Part shown: positions 15,337 to 23,108 of the stretch, in pieces | Position numbering within the stretch: position 1 is the stretch's first letter | Layout of the letters: every line of letters starts with the position of its first letter | NCBI GenBank assembly: GCA_013003395.1 | Contig: JABDJC010000058.1 | Span: 1-34,665, forward strand | Direction: 5' to 3' | Source of the DNA: Acidimicrobiia bacterium | Lineage (GTDB): Bacteria > Actinomycetota > Acidimicrobiia > Spongiisociales > UBA5794 | DNA: 34,665 bases | Made by a program: the position numbers and the translations under genes | Notes under the pieces: model-generated | The model's input: only the letters and a program-made list of their open reading frames with translations | The model's database searches: none | Told to the model about the DNA's origin: nothing

Positions 15337-15471
15337 ATGGAATGCACAGCACTGAACGACATGATCGATTGGTTCGCCGAGCTTGGTGAAGACCTCATCG
15401 CAACAGCGTGTCCTGACATGACCTGTCAGGTCTGCTTCGAGGTTCCTTCCGATTTGCTCGTCGCCGCCTGA
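15337..15471 (+). CDS. Cysteine-motif microprotein 2 (44 residues)
   Basis: The 44-residue product starts MECTALNDMIDWFAELGEDL and has C25-P-D-M-T-C30-Q-V-C33, then a tail ending VAA; C3 is extra. It aligns with microprotein 1 through A-E-x-G-x-D and the cysteine motif, with one indel between them. Outside the motif it is strongly diverged, so the cysteine pattern is under constraint. ATG follows TAGAAA by 6 bases with no Shine-Dalgarno sequence, so it is probably leaderless. It is divergent from the AraC gene and convergent with the diguanylate cyclase. The function is unknown; it could be a zinc-binding regulator, a toxin-like peptide or a ribosomally made precursor peptide. Confidence 0.7.
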   Translation: MECTALNDMIDWFAELGEDLIATACPDMTCQVCFEVPSDLLVAA

Positions 15472-15520
15472 GAACACCCTGCACGCAGTCGCCACCTGGT
15501 GAGCCTGCGACAGGAGCGCC

Positions 15521-16387
15521 TCAGACGATCGCCGGCGGCGCCTCCACCTGTGGAGCATCGACCTCGGCAAAGACGATCTGTCCCTTGCCTGCTCGCTTCG
15601 CCTCGTAGAGCGCTTCATCTGCAGCGTCGAGCGCTGCTTCGAGCGACAAGTTGACGACCGTCGCGGCGCCGATCGAGCAGTTGAGGTGGTGTCCTGCAAC
15701 CGAATGCTCTGCGATGCGCTCCAAAATTCGTTCGAGCACCACGCGAGGCTCAGGCCCCAGAAGCATCAGCGCAAACTCGTCACCTCCGATTCGAGCGGCA
15801 ATGTCGCTGCGTCGGATCGAAGTGAAGACGACGTGGCCCGCTGCGCGAATCGCCTCGTCGCCTGCCGCGTGACCAGCAGTGTCGTTGATCTTCTTGAGTC
15901 CGTCGAGATCGATCATCACGAAGGTGATCGCCTCTCCTGAACGCTGGGTGCGTGCGAGCTCTCGTTCGGCCGCGACTCGAAGCGCTCGACGATTCGGCAA
16001 ACCAGTCAGCGCGTCGAAGTTCGCCAAGTCCGTTTCGCGTCGCAATGCGGCCTGGAGGTTCATCAGCAATCCGGTGATGCTCAAGAAGAACGCCGCGCGA
16101 ATGACAGCGTTCCACATCGGGATGATCAGCGCTCCTCCTGGACGAGTGAAAGCGTCAACCGAGAACCAGATGGTGGCTGCGATCACTGAACCAAAAACCC
16201 ACGTTCGTCCGCCGAACCGCCACGTCATCAACGCGAGAGGCAATACGTAGAAGAACGAGAACGACACTTGCGACCCGGTGAAGATGTCGGCGCCGACGAC
16301 AGCAAACAGCAATCCGAGGGCAACGAGGACCACACGCCGGCGACTGGCCTGCTCCGCATAGATACGGGCAGCGGTGGTGAAACTCAT
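15521..16387 (-). CDS. Membrane-bound diguanylate cyclase (GGDEF)
   Basis: The 288-residue protein has four hydrophobic segments in residues 18-112, then a GGDEF domain starting DALTGLPNRRAL (125-136). The active site G201-G-D-E-F205 is intact, and the inhibitory I-site R192-R-S-D195 lies exactly 5 residues before it. It should therefore make cyclic di-GMP and be product-inhibited. The N-terminal membrane part has no named sensor domain that I recognise. It starts 78 bases downstream of the argH stop on the same strand and may have its own promoter. Confidence 0.94.
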   Translation of the reverse strand: MSFTTAARIYAEQASRRRVVLVALGLLFAVVGADIFTGSQVSFSFFYVLPLALMTWRFGGRTWVFGSVIAATIWFSVDAFTRPGGALIIPMWNAVIRAAFFLSITGLLMNLQAALRRETDLANFDALTGLPNRRALRVAAERELARTQRSGEAITFVMIDLDGLKKINDTAGHAAGDEAIRAAGHVVFTSIRRSDIAARIGGDEFALMLLGPEPRVVLERILERIAEHSVAGHHLNCSIGAATVVNLSLEAALDAADEALYEAKRAGKGQIVFAEVDAPQVEAPPAIV

Positions 16388-16465
16388 CGGATCTCATCGA
16401 CAGATGGACGGCTTCGCATGAGCGGTGTCTGACCATCGGGCAAACGTCCTCAAAGCTGTCGATGG

Positions 16466-17833
16466 CTACTCGGAAAGCGTCTTGGCGAGAGCCTCTCTGA
16501 TCCAACTGATCTGTCGCTGAACGTTCTCGAACGAGCCGCCGCCTGGCGACATCCTGCGGCGCACAGACGCCTCGACATCGAGCAACGCCACGTCGGTGGG
16601 GATGAATCGGCCGTCAGCAGCCACCAATTCGGATTCCGTGGCCGAAGCCAGGTCACGCCCTTCAGCGACGAGTGTGGAGACCAGGCCACCCACCGCTTCG
16701 TGTGCCTCCCGAAACGGAACACCTCGCAAGACCAAGGCCTCTGCAAGATCCAAGGCAGTCACCCATGACGAAGGAGGCGGCGGCGAAAACCGCGCACCCG
16801 ACATCAGGGCACCCAATGCCCCGAGCGATCCTGCCAGCGTGTCGTCGATGTGAAACACAGCGCGCTTGTCTTCCTGGAGGTCCCGGTTGTACGTCATTGG
16901 CAAGCCTTTTTGCATCACCATCACGGTCGTGAGATCGCCAATTGCGGCGGCAGTCCTGCCGCGCACCAACTCCGCAATGTCAGGATTCTTCTTGTGGGGA
17001 AGTGCAGATGATCCGGTCGTGTGCGCATCCTCGAAGGTCACCCATCCGAATTCGGTGGTCGCCCAGAGAATCAGCTCCTCAGCGAGCCGGGACAGATGCA
17101 CCATCGCCTGCGCCGCACAGAACGCGTATTCGGATACGAAATCGCGAGATCCGACCGCATCCATCGAGTTGACGAAGTGCCACGACCAACCCAACGCCTG
17201 TGTGGAGGTCAGCGGATCGATCGGAAGGCTCGATCCCCCCGAAGCACCGGCACCGAGCGGAGACACCTCGATACGCCCTACCGCTCCCGACATCCGTTCG
17301 GCGTCGCGGCGCAACATCTCGGCATAGGCCAACAAGTGATGCGCCAGAGGCACAGCCTGTGCCTGCTGTAGATGGGTATAGGAGGGCACGATGGTGTCGC
17401 CGACCTCCTCTGCCTTGTCGACCAGCATCCCGGCGAATCGTGCGAGACCTTTGATCTGCTCGCGCCCGGATCGCGACAGGTAGAGGCGAAGATCCAGACA
17501 TACTTGATCGTTGCGCGAGCGTCCTGTGTGGAGCTTTCCCGCCACCGGGCCGACGATCTCACCGAGTCGGCGCTCGACGGCCGAGTGCACGTCCTCGTCG
17601 GACTCGAGCCAGCCGAAACGACCATCGCTCGCCTCCCTGGCGATTTCGGTCAAACCTTGCTGCAGGGCCGCACCCTCGTCCGGCGACAGGAGTTCCCTCG
17701 CAACCAACATCGCCACGTGCGCCTGAGACCCGCGAATGTCGTCGGGAAGCAAACGGCGATCCGACGTGTCCACGGTGTATGCCCACAACACCTCGTCGGG
17801 CGCGCTGTCGAACCGCCCTCCCCACAATGTCAT
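16466..17833 (-). CDS. argH: Argininosuccinate lyase
   Basis: It cleaves argininosuccinate to arginine and fumarate, the last step of arginine synthesis. The 455-residue protein starts MTLWGGRFDSAPDEVLWAYT, has HTGRSRNDQVCLDLRLYL and THLQQAQAVPLAHHLLAYA, and the fumarase-superfamily signature TGSSALPHKKNPDIAELVRG, with the catalytic Ser in the flexible loop. The length is standard. ATG 17833 has GGAGG 7 bases upstream. It is last in the arg cluster, 21 bases after argG. Confidence 0.97.
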   Translation of the reverse strand: MTLWGGRFDSAPDEVLWAYTVDTSDRRLLPDDIRGSQAHVAMLVARELLSPDEGAALQQGLTEIAREASDGRFGWLESDEDVHSAVERRLGEIVGPVAGKLHTGRSRNDQVCLDLRLYLSRSGREQIKGLARFAGMLVDKAEEVGDTIVPSYTHLQQAQAVPLAHHLLAYAEMLRRDAERMSGAVGRIEVSPLGAGASGGSSLPIDPLTSTQALGWSWHFVNSMDAVGSRDFVSEYAFCAAQAMVHLSRLAEELILWATTEFGWVTFEDAHTTGSSALPHKKNPDIAELVRGRTAAAIGDLTTVMVMQKGLPMTYNRDLQEDKRAVFHIDDTLAGSLGALGALMSGARFSPPPPSSWVTALDLAEALVLRGVPFREAHEAVGGLVSTLVAEGRDLASATESELVAADGRFIPTDVALLDVEASVRRRMSPGGGSFENVQRQISWIREALAKTLSE

Positions 17834-17854
17834 CTGGCTACCTCCGTAAGGTGG

Positions 17855-19060
17855 TCATTCACCTTCGCCGAGTCGCTTCTCTGCGAAGGTTCGCAGACGA
17901 AGCGACTGAAGCCGAATGAAGCCTTGGGCATCGGATTGGTCGTAGACGTCATCGGCCTCGAATGTCGATATCGCTGCGTCGTACAGGGCGTGCCCATCCG
18001 AGCGACGACCCTCGACGATTGCCTGCCCCTTGTACAGACGGATCCGCGCATCTCCGTTGACTCGGCGCTGCACATCATCCATGAACGCCTGCAATGCCTC
18101 GCGCTCGGGCGAGAACCAGAAACCGTTGTACACCATCTCGGCATACCGCGACACGAGTTCGTCTCGTAGGTGGGCGACCTCGCGATCCAGTGTGAGGGAC
18201 TCAACAGCGCGATGCGCGTGATAAAGCACCGTTGCGCCAGGCGACTCGTAAACGCCTCGGCTTTTCATGCCGACGAAGCGATTCTCGACGATGTCAACGC
18301 GACCGACTCCATGGCGACCGCCCACATCGTTCAACATGGTCAGAAGGTCTACCGGCGACAGCTCGATGCCGTTGACCGCCACTGGTGTGCCTTCACGGAA
18401 CGTCACGACGACGGTCTCGGACTCGTTGGGCGCGTCCTCCGGCTCGGCCGTCATCCGGAACATACCGCGCGGAGGCGAAGTCCACGGATCCTCGAGCACG
18501 CCACCTTCGTACGAGATGTGCATGAGATTGGCGTCCATCGAGAACGGCTTTTCCGGTGTGACCGGTACCGCAATTCCATGAGCCTGGGCGTACGCAACGC
18601 AGTCGGCGCGCCCCTTGAGATCCCACTCGCGCCAGGGGGCGACCACCTTGATGTCGGGCTTGAGTGCGTACGCGGAGAGCTCGAAGCGCACCTGATCATT
18701 GCCTTTGCCGGTGGCACCGTGAGCGATGGCGTCAGCGCCCGTCGCTTCTGCTGCTCTCACGAGACCTTTGGCAATCACCGGTCGTGCCAATGACGTGCCC
18801 AACAAGTAGTAGCCCTCGTAGACCGCATTGGCGCGTAGGGCAGGGAACACGAAATCTCGTACGAACTCGTCTCTGAGATCTTCAGTGATGGCCTCGACGG
18901 CGCCTGTCGAGAGGGCCTTCTCGCGTGCCTCCTCAACCTCCTCGCCCTGGCCAACGTCCGCCGTGTACGCCACCACCTCGGCGTTGTACGTCTCTTGGAG
19001 CCAACGCAGGATCACGGCGGTGTCCAGGCCTCCCGAGTACGCGAGAACGATCTTCTTCAT
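17855..19060 (-). CDS. argG: Argininosuccinate synthase
   Basis: It joins citrulline and aspartate using ATP. The 401-residue protein opens [20 protein letters not shown], with the PP-loop S-G-G-L-D-T motif, and contains [14 protein letters not shown] and [17 protein letters not shown], both family signatures. Its start overlaps the argR stop by 4 bases (ATGA), so the two are translationally coupled. Confidence 0.98.
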   Translation of the reverse strand: MKKIVLAYSGGLDTAVILRWLQETYNAEVVAYTADVGQGEEVEEAREKALSTGAVEAITEDLRDEFVRDFVFPALRANAVYEGYYLLGTSLARPVIAKGLVRAAEATGADAIAHGATGKGNDQVRFELSAYALKPDIKVVAPWREWDLKGRADCVAYAQAHGIAVPVTPEKPFSMDANLMHISYEGGVLEDPWTSPPRGMFRMTAEPEDAPNESETVVVTFREGTPVAVNGIELSPVDLLTMLNDVGGRHGVGRVDIVENRFVGMKSRGVYESPGATVLYHAHRAVESLTLDREVAHLRDELVSRYAEMVYNGFWFSPEREALQAFMDDVQRRVNGDARIRLYKGQAIVEGRRSDGHALYDAAISTFEADDVYDQSDAQGFIRLQSLRLRTFAEKRLGEGE

Positions 19061-19518
19061 GACTGGCCTCCGAGTTTTTCCAAGACGTCCACCAAACCTG
19101 TACCTCCGACCTCCTCGGTCGCAACCACCAGCACCGTATCGTCGCCGGCGACGGTGCCAACCACTTCCGCAAGGCCCGAGGCGTCGATTGCCGAAGCAAC
19201 GACCTGGGCTGCGGCAGGAGGCGTCCGCAAGACCGCAAGGTTGCCCGATGCCGCCATCGACTCCACAAAGCTGTTGAGGGTGCTCACCAGTTCCTTTTCG
19301 GCCGCATCCGAGGAGCGAACCGGCAATGCGTAATGCGAGGAGCTGTTGTTCGCCACCTTCACTGCACCCAGGGCGTCGAGATCACGCGAGACCGTCGCCT
19401 GGGTCACTTGGTGACCGTGCGCAGCCAGTTGTTCGACCAGCTGTTGCTGACTACCGATGCGCTCTTGAGTGAGCAGCTTGCGCACGATTCGACGCCTGGC
19501 GCTGAAGTTGCCGGTCAT
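19057..19518 (-). CDS. argR: Arginine repressor
   Basis: The 153-residue protein has an N-terminal winged helix, [20 protein letters not shown] followed by [21 protein letters not shown], where QATVSRDL is the recognition helix. The C-terminal oligomerisation and arginine-binding part includes [14 protein letters not shown] (G-T-I-A-G-D-D-T motif). As a hexamer with arginine it represses arg genes. It lies inside the operon it should control. Its ATG directly follows the argB stop with no gap. Confidence 0.96.
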   Translation of the reverse strand: MTGNFSARRRIVRKLLTQERIGSQQQLVEQLAAHGHQVTQATVSRDLDALGAVKVANNSSSHYALPVRSSDAAEKELVSTLNSFVESMAASGNLAVLRTPPAAAQVVASAIDASGLAEVVGTVAGDDTVLVVATEEVGGTGLVDVLEKLGGQS

Positions 19519-20418
19519 TCAGGAACCCTTGGTGATCATCGTGCCGATACCTTCTGGAGTGAATATCTCCAACAACAGCGCATGCTGCACCCGTCCGTCG
19601 AGAATGTGACCGTGCTCGACTCCACCTTCGAGAGCGGCGATACACGAGACGAGTTTGGGAAGCATGCCTGCGGAGATCGAGCCGGAAGCCAACAGATCTT
19701 CGAGTTCTGCAATGGTCGTTCGAGAGATCAGGCTGTCGTCATCTCCCAGATCGCGATACAAGCCCTCGACGTCCGTGAGATACACGAGTTTTGCTGCGCC
19801 GATGGCCTCTGCCAATGCGCCAGCGGCGGTGTCCGCATTGAGGTTGTACACCTTGCCGTCTTGACCGTGCGCCAACGGTGCGACAACAGGCACGTAGCCC
19901 TGATCGAGCAACGTGTTGATGATGTGCGGATTGACCGCAGTCACCTCGCCGACAAAACCGAGATCCTCGCTGAGGGGTTTGGCGATGAACAGGTTGCCGT
20001 CGAGGCCATTGACGCCGCTGGCGACAGATCCATGTGCGTTCACCAGCCGCACGATGTCAGGATTGATCTCTCCCGCGAGGGTGGACTGCACGATTCGAAT
20101 GGTTTCGGCGTTCGAAACCCGCAGACCATCCTTCCAAACCGGCTCGATGCCCATCTGGCCCATGGCTCTCGAGATCTGCGGACCGCCGCCGTGCACGATC
20201 ACCGGTCTGATTCCGACGTAGTGCAGCATGGCGACGTCATCGGCGAACGTCGCCCGCAGATCGTCGTCCACCATGGCCGATCCGCCGTATTTGATGACGA
20301 TCGTCTTACCGCGGAACGCCTTGATGTACGGCAGCGCGGCACTGAATATCTTCGCCTTGCCCATCGTGCTGGCGATGCGGAGCTTCGCTGGATTTGGCGC
20401 GGAGTGTCCGAGACTCAT
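19519..20418 (-). CDS. argB: Acetylglutamate kinase
   Basis: It phosphorylates N-acetylglutamate, usually the feedback-controlled step. The 299-residue amino-acid-kinase-fold protein has KTIVIKYGGSAMVDDDL (the K-Y-G-G phosphate loop), VHGGGPQISRAM (substrate-binding) and VYNLNADTAAGALAEAIGA followed by KLVYLTDVEGLY. An N-terminal helix (residues 1-30) precedes the kinase fold, as in arginine-inhibited hexameric forms. I start at ATG 20418, which shares one base with the argC stop (TGATG). Longer openings reach into argC. Confidence 0.97.
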   Translation of the reverse strand: MSLGHSAPNPAKLRIASTMGKAKIFSAALPYIKAFRGKTIVIKYGGSAMVDDDLRATFADDVAMLHYVGIRPVIVHGGGPQISRAMGQMGIEPVWKDGLRVSNAETIRIVQSTLAGEINPDIVRLVNAHGSVASGVNGLDGNLFIAKPLSEDLGFVGEVTAVNPHIINTLLDQGYVPVVAPLAHGQDGKVYNLNADTAAGALAEAIGAAKLVYLTDVEGLYRDLGDDDSLISRTTIAELEDLLASGSISAGMLPKLVSCIAALEGGVEHGHILDGRVQHALLLEIFTPEGIGTMITKGS

Positions 20419-21443
20419 CAGGGCATCCATCCAGCCAGCGGAAGACCGGAGTCCTCGGGGTTGCCGAGCATCAGGTTGGCACACTGTATCGCCTGGCCCG
20501 CGGCGCCCTTCATGAGGTTGTCGATCACCGACACCACCACCACTGAAGAGGTGTGCGAGTCCACCACGGCGTGAATCAGACAGCGATTCGAGCCAACCAC
20601 CCAACGGGTCGCAGGCGGCGCATCCACGACTTCGACGAACGGTTCATTGCCGTAGGCGGCATGCAGCACTTCGAGCACCTCCGAGGTATCTCGCGAGGTC
20701 TTGGCGTGGCACGTTGCCAGGAGTCCGCGTTGCATCGGAACGAGATGCGGGGTGAAACTCAATGAGCTGGTTCCGCCGGTCATGTCATCGAGAACCTGCT
20801 CCATTTCGGGTCGATGGCGATGCGTCCCGACGGCATACGCGGACACGCTCTCGTCGATCGAGCCGAACAGCAACTCGCTCTTCACTCCGCGCCCGGCTCC
20901 GGAGATCCCCGACACGGCGTTCACCACGATTCCTTCGAGTTCGATGACGCCTGCGGCTGCAAGCGGAGCGAGGGCCAGGGAAGCAGCGGTTGGATAGCAG
21001 CCTGGAGCAGCGACGCGAGAGGCGCCGATGATCCGGTCGCGAAACAGCTCAGGGAGCCCGTACACCCATCCCGAGAGCTGCTCTGGAAGTGGATGATCGG
21101 CGCCGTAGGCCTCTCGATAGCGCTGCGGGGTGTCCATGCGGAAGTCGCTGCCCAGGTCGACCACCGCAACGCCCATCTCAGCCAACTCGCTGGCGAGGAG
21201 CGCCGACGCTCCGTGCGGTAGGGCCAAGAACGCGAGGTCCATCCCTTGTGCTCGGTCGGGATTCAGCGATCCGAGTTCCCGGTTCCCCCCTGGCAGATGG
21301 GGATGAACCTCGCGCAGCTCGGAGCCGGAACGCGAATGCGCACCGAGGTAGCCGATTTCCATGGAAGGATGCGCGTCGACGAGACGGACGAGTTCGCCGC
21401 CTGCGTATCCTGATGCTCCGAATATGGCTATTCGATTTCCCAC
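20418..21443 (-). CDS. argC: N-acetyl-gamma-glutamyl-phosphate reductase
   Basis: It reduces acetylglutamyl phosphate with NADPH. The protein begins IAIFGASGYAGGELVRLVD, the Rossmann motif, and has VAAPGCYPTAASLALAPL with the catalytic Cys in G-C-Y-P-T, and later GTHRHRPEMEQ. A GTG exists at 21455, but GGAGG touches it with no spacing. The GTG at 21443 has the same GGAGG 11 bases upstream, so I prefer it (341 residues). It is the first gene of argCBRGH. Confidence 0.95.
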   Translation of the reverse strand: MGNRIAIFGASGYAGGELVRLVDAHPSMEIGYLGAHSRSGSELREVHPHLPGGNRELGSLNPDRAQGMDLAFLALPHGASALLASELAEMGVAVVDLGSDFRMDTPQRYREAYGADHPLPEQLSGWVYGLPELFRDRIIGASRVAAPGCYPTAASLALAPLAAAGVIELEGIVVNAVSGISGAGRGVKSELLFGSIDESVSAYAVGTHRHRPEMEQVLDDMTGGTSSLSFTPHLVPMQRGLLATCHAKTSRDTSEVLEVLHAAYGNEPFVEVVDAPPATRWVVGSNRCLIHAVVDSHTSSVVVVSVIDNLMKGAAGQAIQCANLMLGNPEDSGLPLAGWMP

Positions 21444-21470
21444 GGCCGTGTTCACCTCCGACTCGACGGA

Positions 21471-21499
21471 ACTATACGCATATGCGCATATTCTGGCGA
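21471..21499 (-). promoter_or_regulatory. argC promoter with a palindromic operator, possible ARG box
   Basis: On the minus strand TCGCCA (21494-21499) and TATAGT (21471-21476) are 17 bases apart. The spacer contains the perfect palindrome ATATGCGCATAT (21480-21491) and two direct copies of CGCATAT (21477-21483 and 21485-21491 on the plus strand). Actinobacterial ARG boxes are AT-rich palindromes containing TGCAT-like halves. A repressor here would block the polymerase, and argR lies in the operon. The match to an ARG box is approximate. Confidence 0.5.
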
Positions 21500-21533
21500 A
21501 TTCGTAGCCCTGTCCTGCGAGTAGATTCCCCGC

Positions 21534-22877
21534 ATGCGTCGGATTTCATCAATCTTCGTGCTGGTCGTGGCCAGCGTGCTGTTGGATGCCAGAGCTGCCT
21601 CAGCCCACGGCATCGGAGGCAGGGCAGACCTACCTGTCCCGTTGAGCTTCTTTCTCATCGGCGCCGGCGTCGCCCTCGTGATCTCGTTCGTGGCGTTGGC
21701 GGTGCTGTGGCCAGAACCACGTTTTCAATCCCCGCTTGGAGCGCGACCGATCTCGGCGCCATGGCTGTCTCCGCTTCGAGGTCTCTTGCGCGCGGGCGGA
21801 CTTGTAGTCCTCGGGCTGGTCATCGTCGCCGGATTGGCGGACGGCAATGAACGCGCGCTGAACATCGGTCCGTTGCTGGTGTGGATCGTGTTTTGGCTGG
21901 TCATCCCGTTTGCGTCAGCCCTCGTCGGCAACTTGTGGACGTCGGTGAATCCCTGGGACACGCTTGCGCGCGGCATGGACATCGGGACCACCGAACGGAC
22001 CGATCTGATCGCTCGGTACGGGGTGTGGCCGGCAGCCGCAGCCTTCTTCGCGTTCACGTGGCTCGAGCTCGTCTATCCGGATTCAGGCGACCCACGTGTG
22101 CTGACGGTGGCAGCCGTCGTCTACAGCGTGTACGTCCTCGTGGTCATGCGATTGATGGGCCGTGTGACCGGTGGGACCGTCGGCGAGGCGTTCACGGTCT
22201 ACATGAGGTTGTTGAGTGCAATCTCACCGTTTGGGACGGTCGACGGGAAGCTCGTGTGGCGAGGGTGGCTGCGAGCACTGCCGACGCTCCCACAATGGAA
22301 AGGTCTGTGGGCGTTTGTGGTGCTCATGGTGGCGACGGTCAGCTACGACGGGTTGTCTGGCAGCGAGGTCTGGTTCGAACTGACCAACGCCGGACGAGAC
22401 GATGTGGCACTCGGAACGGCTGGACTCCTCGGGGCGATCGTCGTGGTCGGCGGCGGTTACTGGCTCGCGTCGTTTGCCGCAGCACGTCTCGCAGGATCCG
22501 ACAAGAGCCCAGGCGAAATCGCCAATGACTTCGCCCACACGCTGGTCCCGATTGCGCTGGCGTACGCAGTTGCGCACTACTTCACCCTCGTGTTGTTCGA
22601 AGGCCAGCAGCTGTTCGCGGCGCTGTCTGATCCGTTCTCCTTGGGATGGGACCTCTTCGGGACCGCAACATGGCGAGTGAACGTCCTGCTCTCGCCGGAG
22701 GCCGTTTGGTACATCCAAGTGGCGGTGATCGTAATGGGTCACGTAGCCGGCGTTGTACTCGCCCACGACCGCGCACTTGTGGAGTTCGAGGGCGAGAACG
22801 CTGTGCGATCGCAATATGCGATGCTGATTCTGATGGTGGCGTTGACCAGCCTCGGACTGTTCATACTGGCGGGATGA
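21534..22877 (+). CDS. Polytopic membrane protein, possibly of the family annotated as fenitrothion hydrolase
   Basis: The 447-residue protein has an N-terminal signal or first helix ending ASAHGIGGRADLPVPLSFFL, then about ten hydrophobic helices with conserved-looking loops such as NLWTSVNPWDTLARG and SPFGTVDGK. From memory, related actinobacterial proteins with the HGxGGRxDLPVP start have been labelled fenitrothion hydrolase (FedB-like). That label comes from one pesticide-degrading system and should not be taken as the native function. ATG 21534 follows TAGATT (21522-21527) by 6 bases, so it is probably leaderless. The promoter region is shared with divergent argC. Its stop overlaps the next small gene. 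Confidence 0.75.
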   Translation: MRRISSIFVLVVASVLLDARAASAHGIGGRADLPVPLSFFLIGAGVALVISFVALAVLWPEPRFQSPLGARPISAPWLSPLRGLLRAGGLVVLGLVIVAGLADGNERALNIGPLLVWIVFWLVIPFASALVGNLWTSVNPWDTLARGMDIGTTERTDLIARYGVWPAAAAFFAFTWLELVYPDSGDPRVLTVAAVVYSVYVLVVMRLMGRVTGGTVGEAFTVYMRLLSAISPFGTVDGKLVWRGWLRALPTLPQWKGLWAFVVLMVATVSYDGLSGSEVWFELTNAGRDDVALGTAGLLGAIVVVGGGYWLASFAAARLAGSDKSPGEIANDFAHTLVPIALAYAVAHYFTLVLFEGQQLFAALSDPFSLGWDLFGTATWRVNVLLSPEAVWYIQVAVIVMGHVAGVVLAHDRALVEFEGENAVRSQYAMLILMVALTSLGLFILAG

Positions 22878-23047
22878 TGAGATTTTTTGCACATGCAGGC
22901 GGTTGGGACGAGCTGTTGTTCTTCGGCGTACCCGTCATCGTCGCGATCACCGCTGTGCGATGGGCGGAGAAGCGGACCAAGCGCCGAATCGAGCAAGAAC
23001 GGGTCGACGCTGCGCCGGCACCGGAGCCCGACGAGTCGACGCCCTGA
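22874..23047 (+). CDS. 57-residue single-span membrane peptide, coupled to the upstream gene
   Basis: ATG 22874 overlaps the upstream stop (ATGA), and a second ATG follows at 22877. The product has one hydrophobic span, WDELLFFGVPVIVAITAVRW, then a strongly charged tail KRTKRRIEQER and an acidic Pro/Ala end. This is the plan of a small accessory subunit with a cytoplasmic tail. No family is recognised. Coupled translation suggests it works with the upstream membrane protein. Confidence 0.75.
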   Translation: MMRFFAHAGGWDELLFFGVPVIVAITAVRWAEKRTKRRIEQERVDAAPAPEPDESTP

Positions 23048-23058
23048 ACGCAAAGAGA

Positions 23059-23078
23059 CCCTGGCGGTGATGCCAGGG
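23059..23078. terminator. Hairpin between convergent genes
   Basis: CCCTGGC (23059-23065) pairs with GCCAGGG (23072-23078) over a 6-base loop, and outer ACGC/GCGT pairing can extend it. It is located 12 bases after the small peptide gene and 31 bases past the end of the minus-strand gene. No clear U-run follows. Confidence 0.5.
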
Positions 23079-23108
23079 CCTCGATGCTCTGCGTCCCCCC
23101 AGGGACGA

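Noticed and set aside
12176-16465. Accessory region as a prophage or transposon
   Set aside because: No integrase, transposase, attachment site repeats or phage genes were found.
20419-20604. Longer N-terminus for argB
   Set aside because: It would overlap argC by 186 bases; the ATG that shares a base with the argC stop gives normal ArgB.
22224-22892. 222-codon minus-strand frame
   Set aside because: Antisense to the polytopic membrane protein and without family features.
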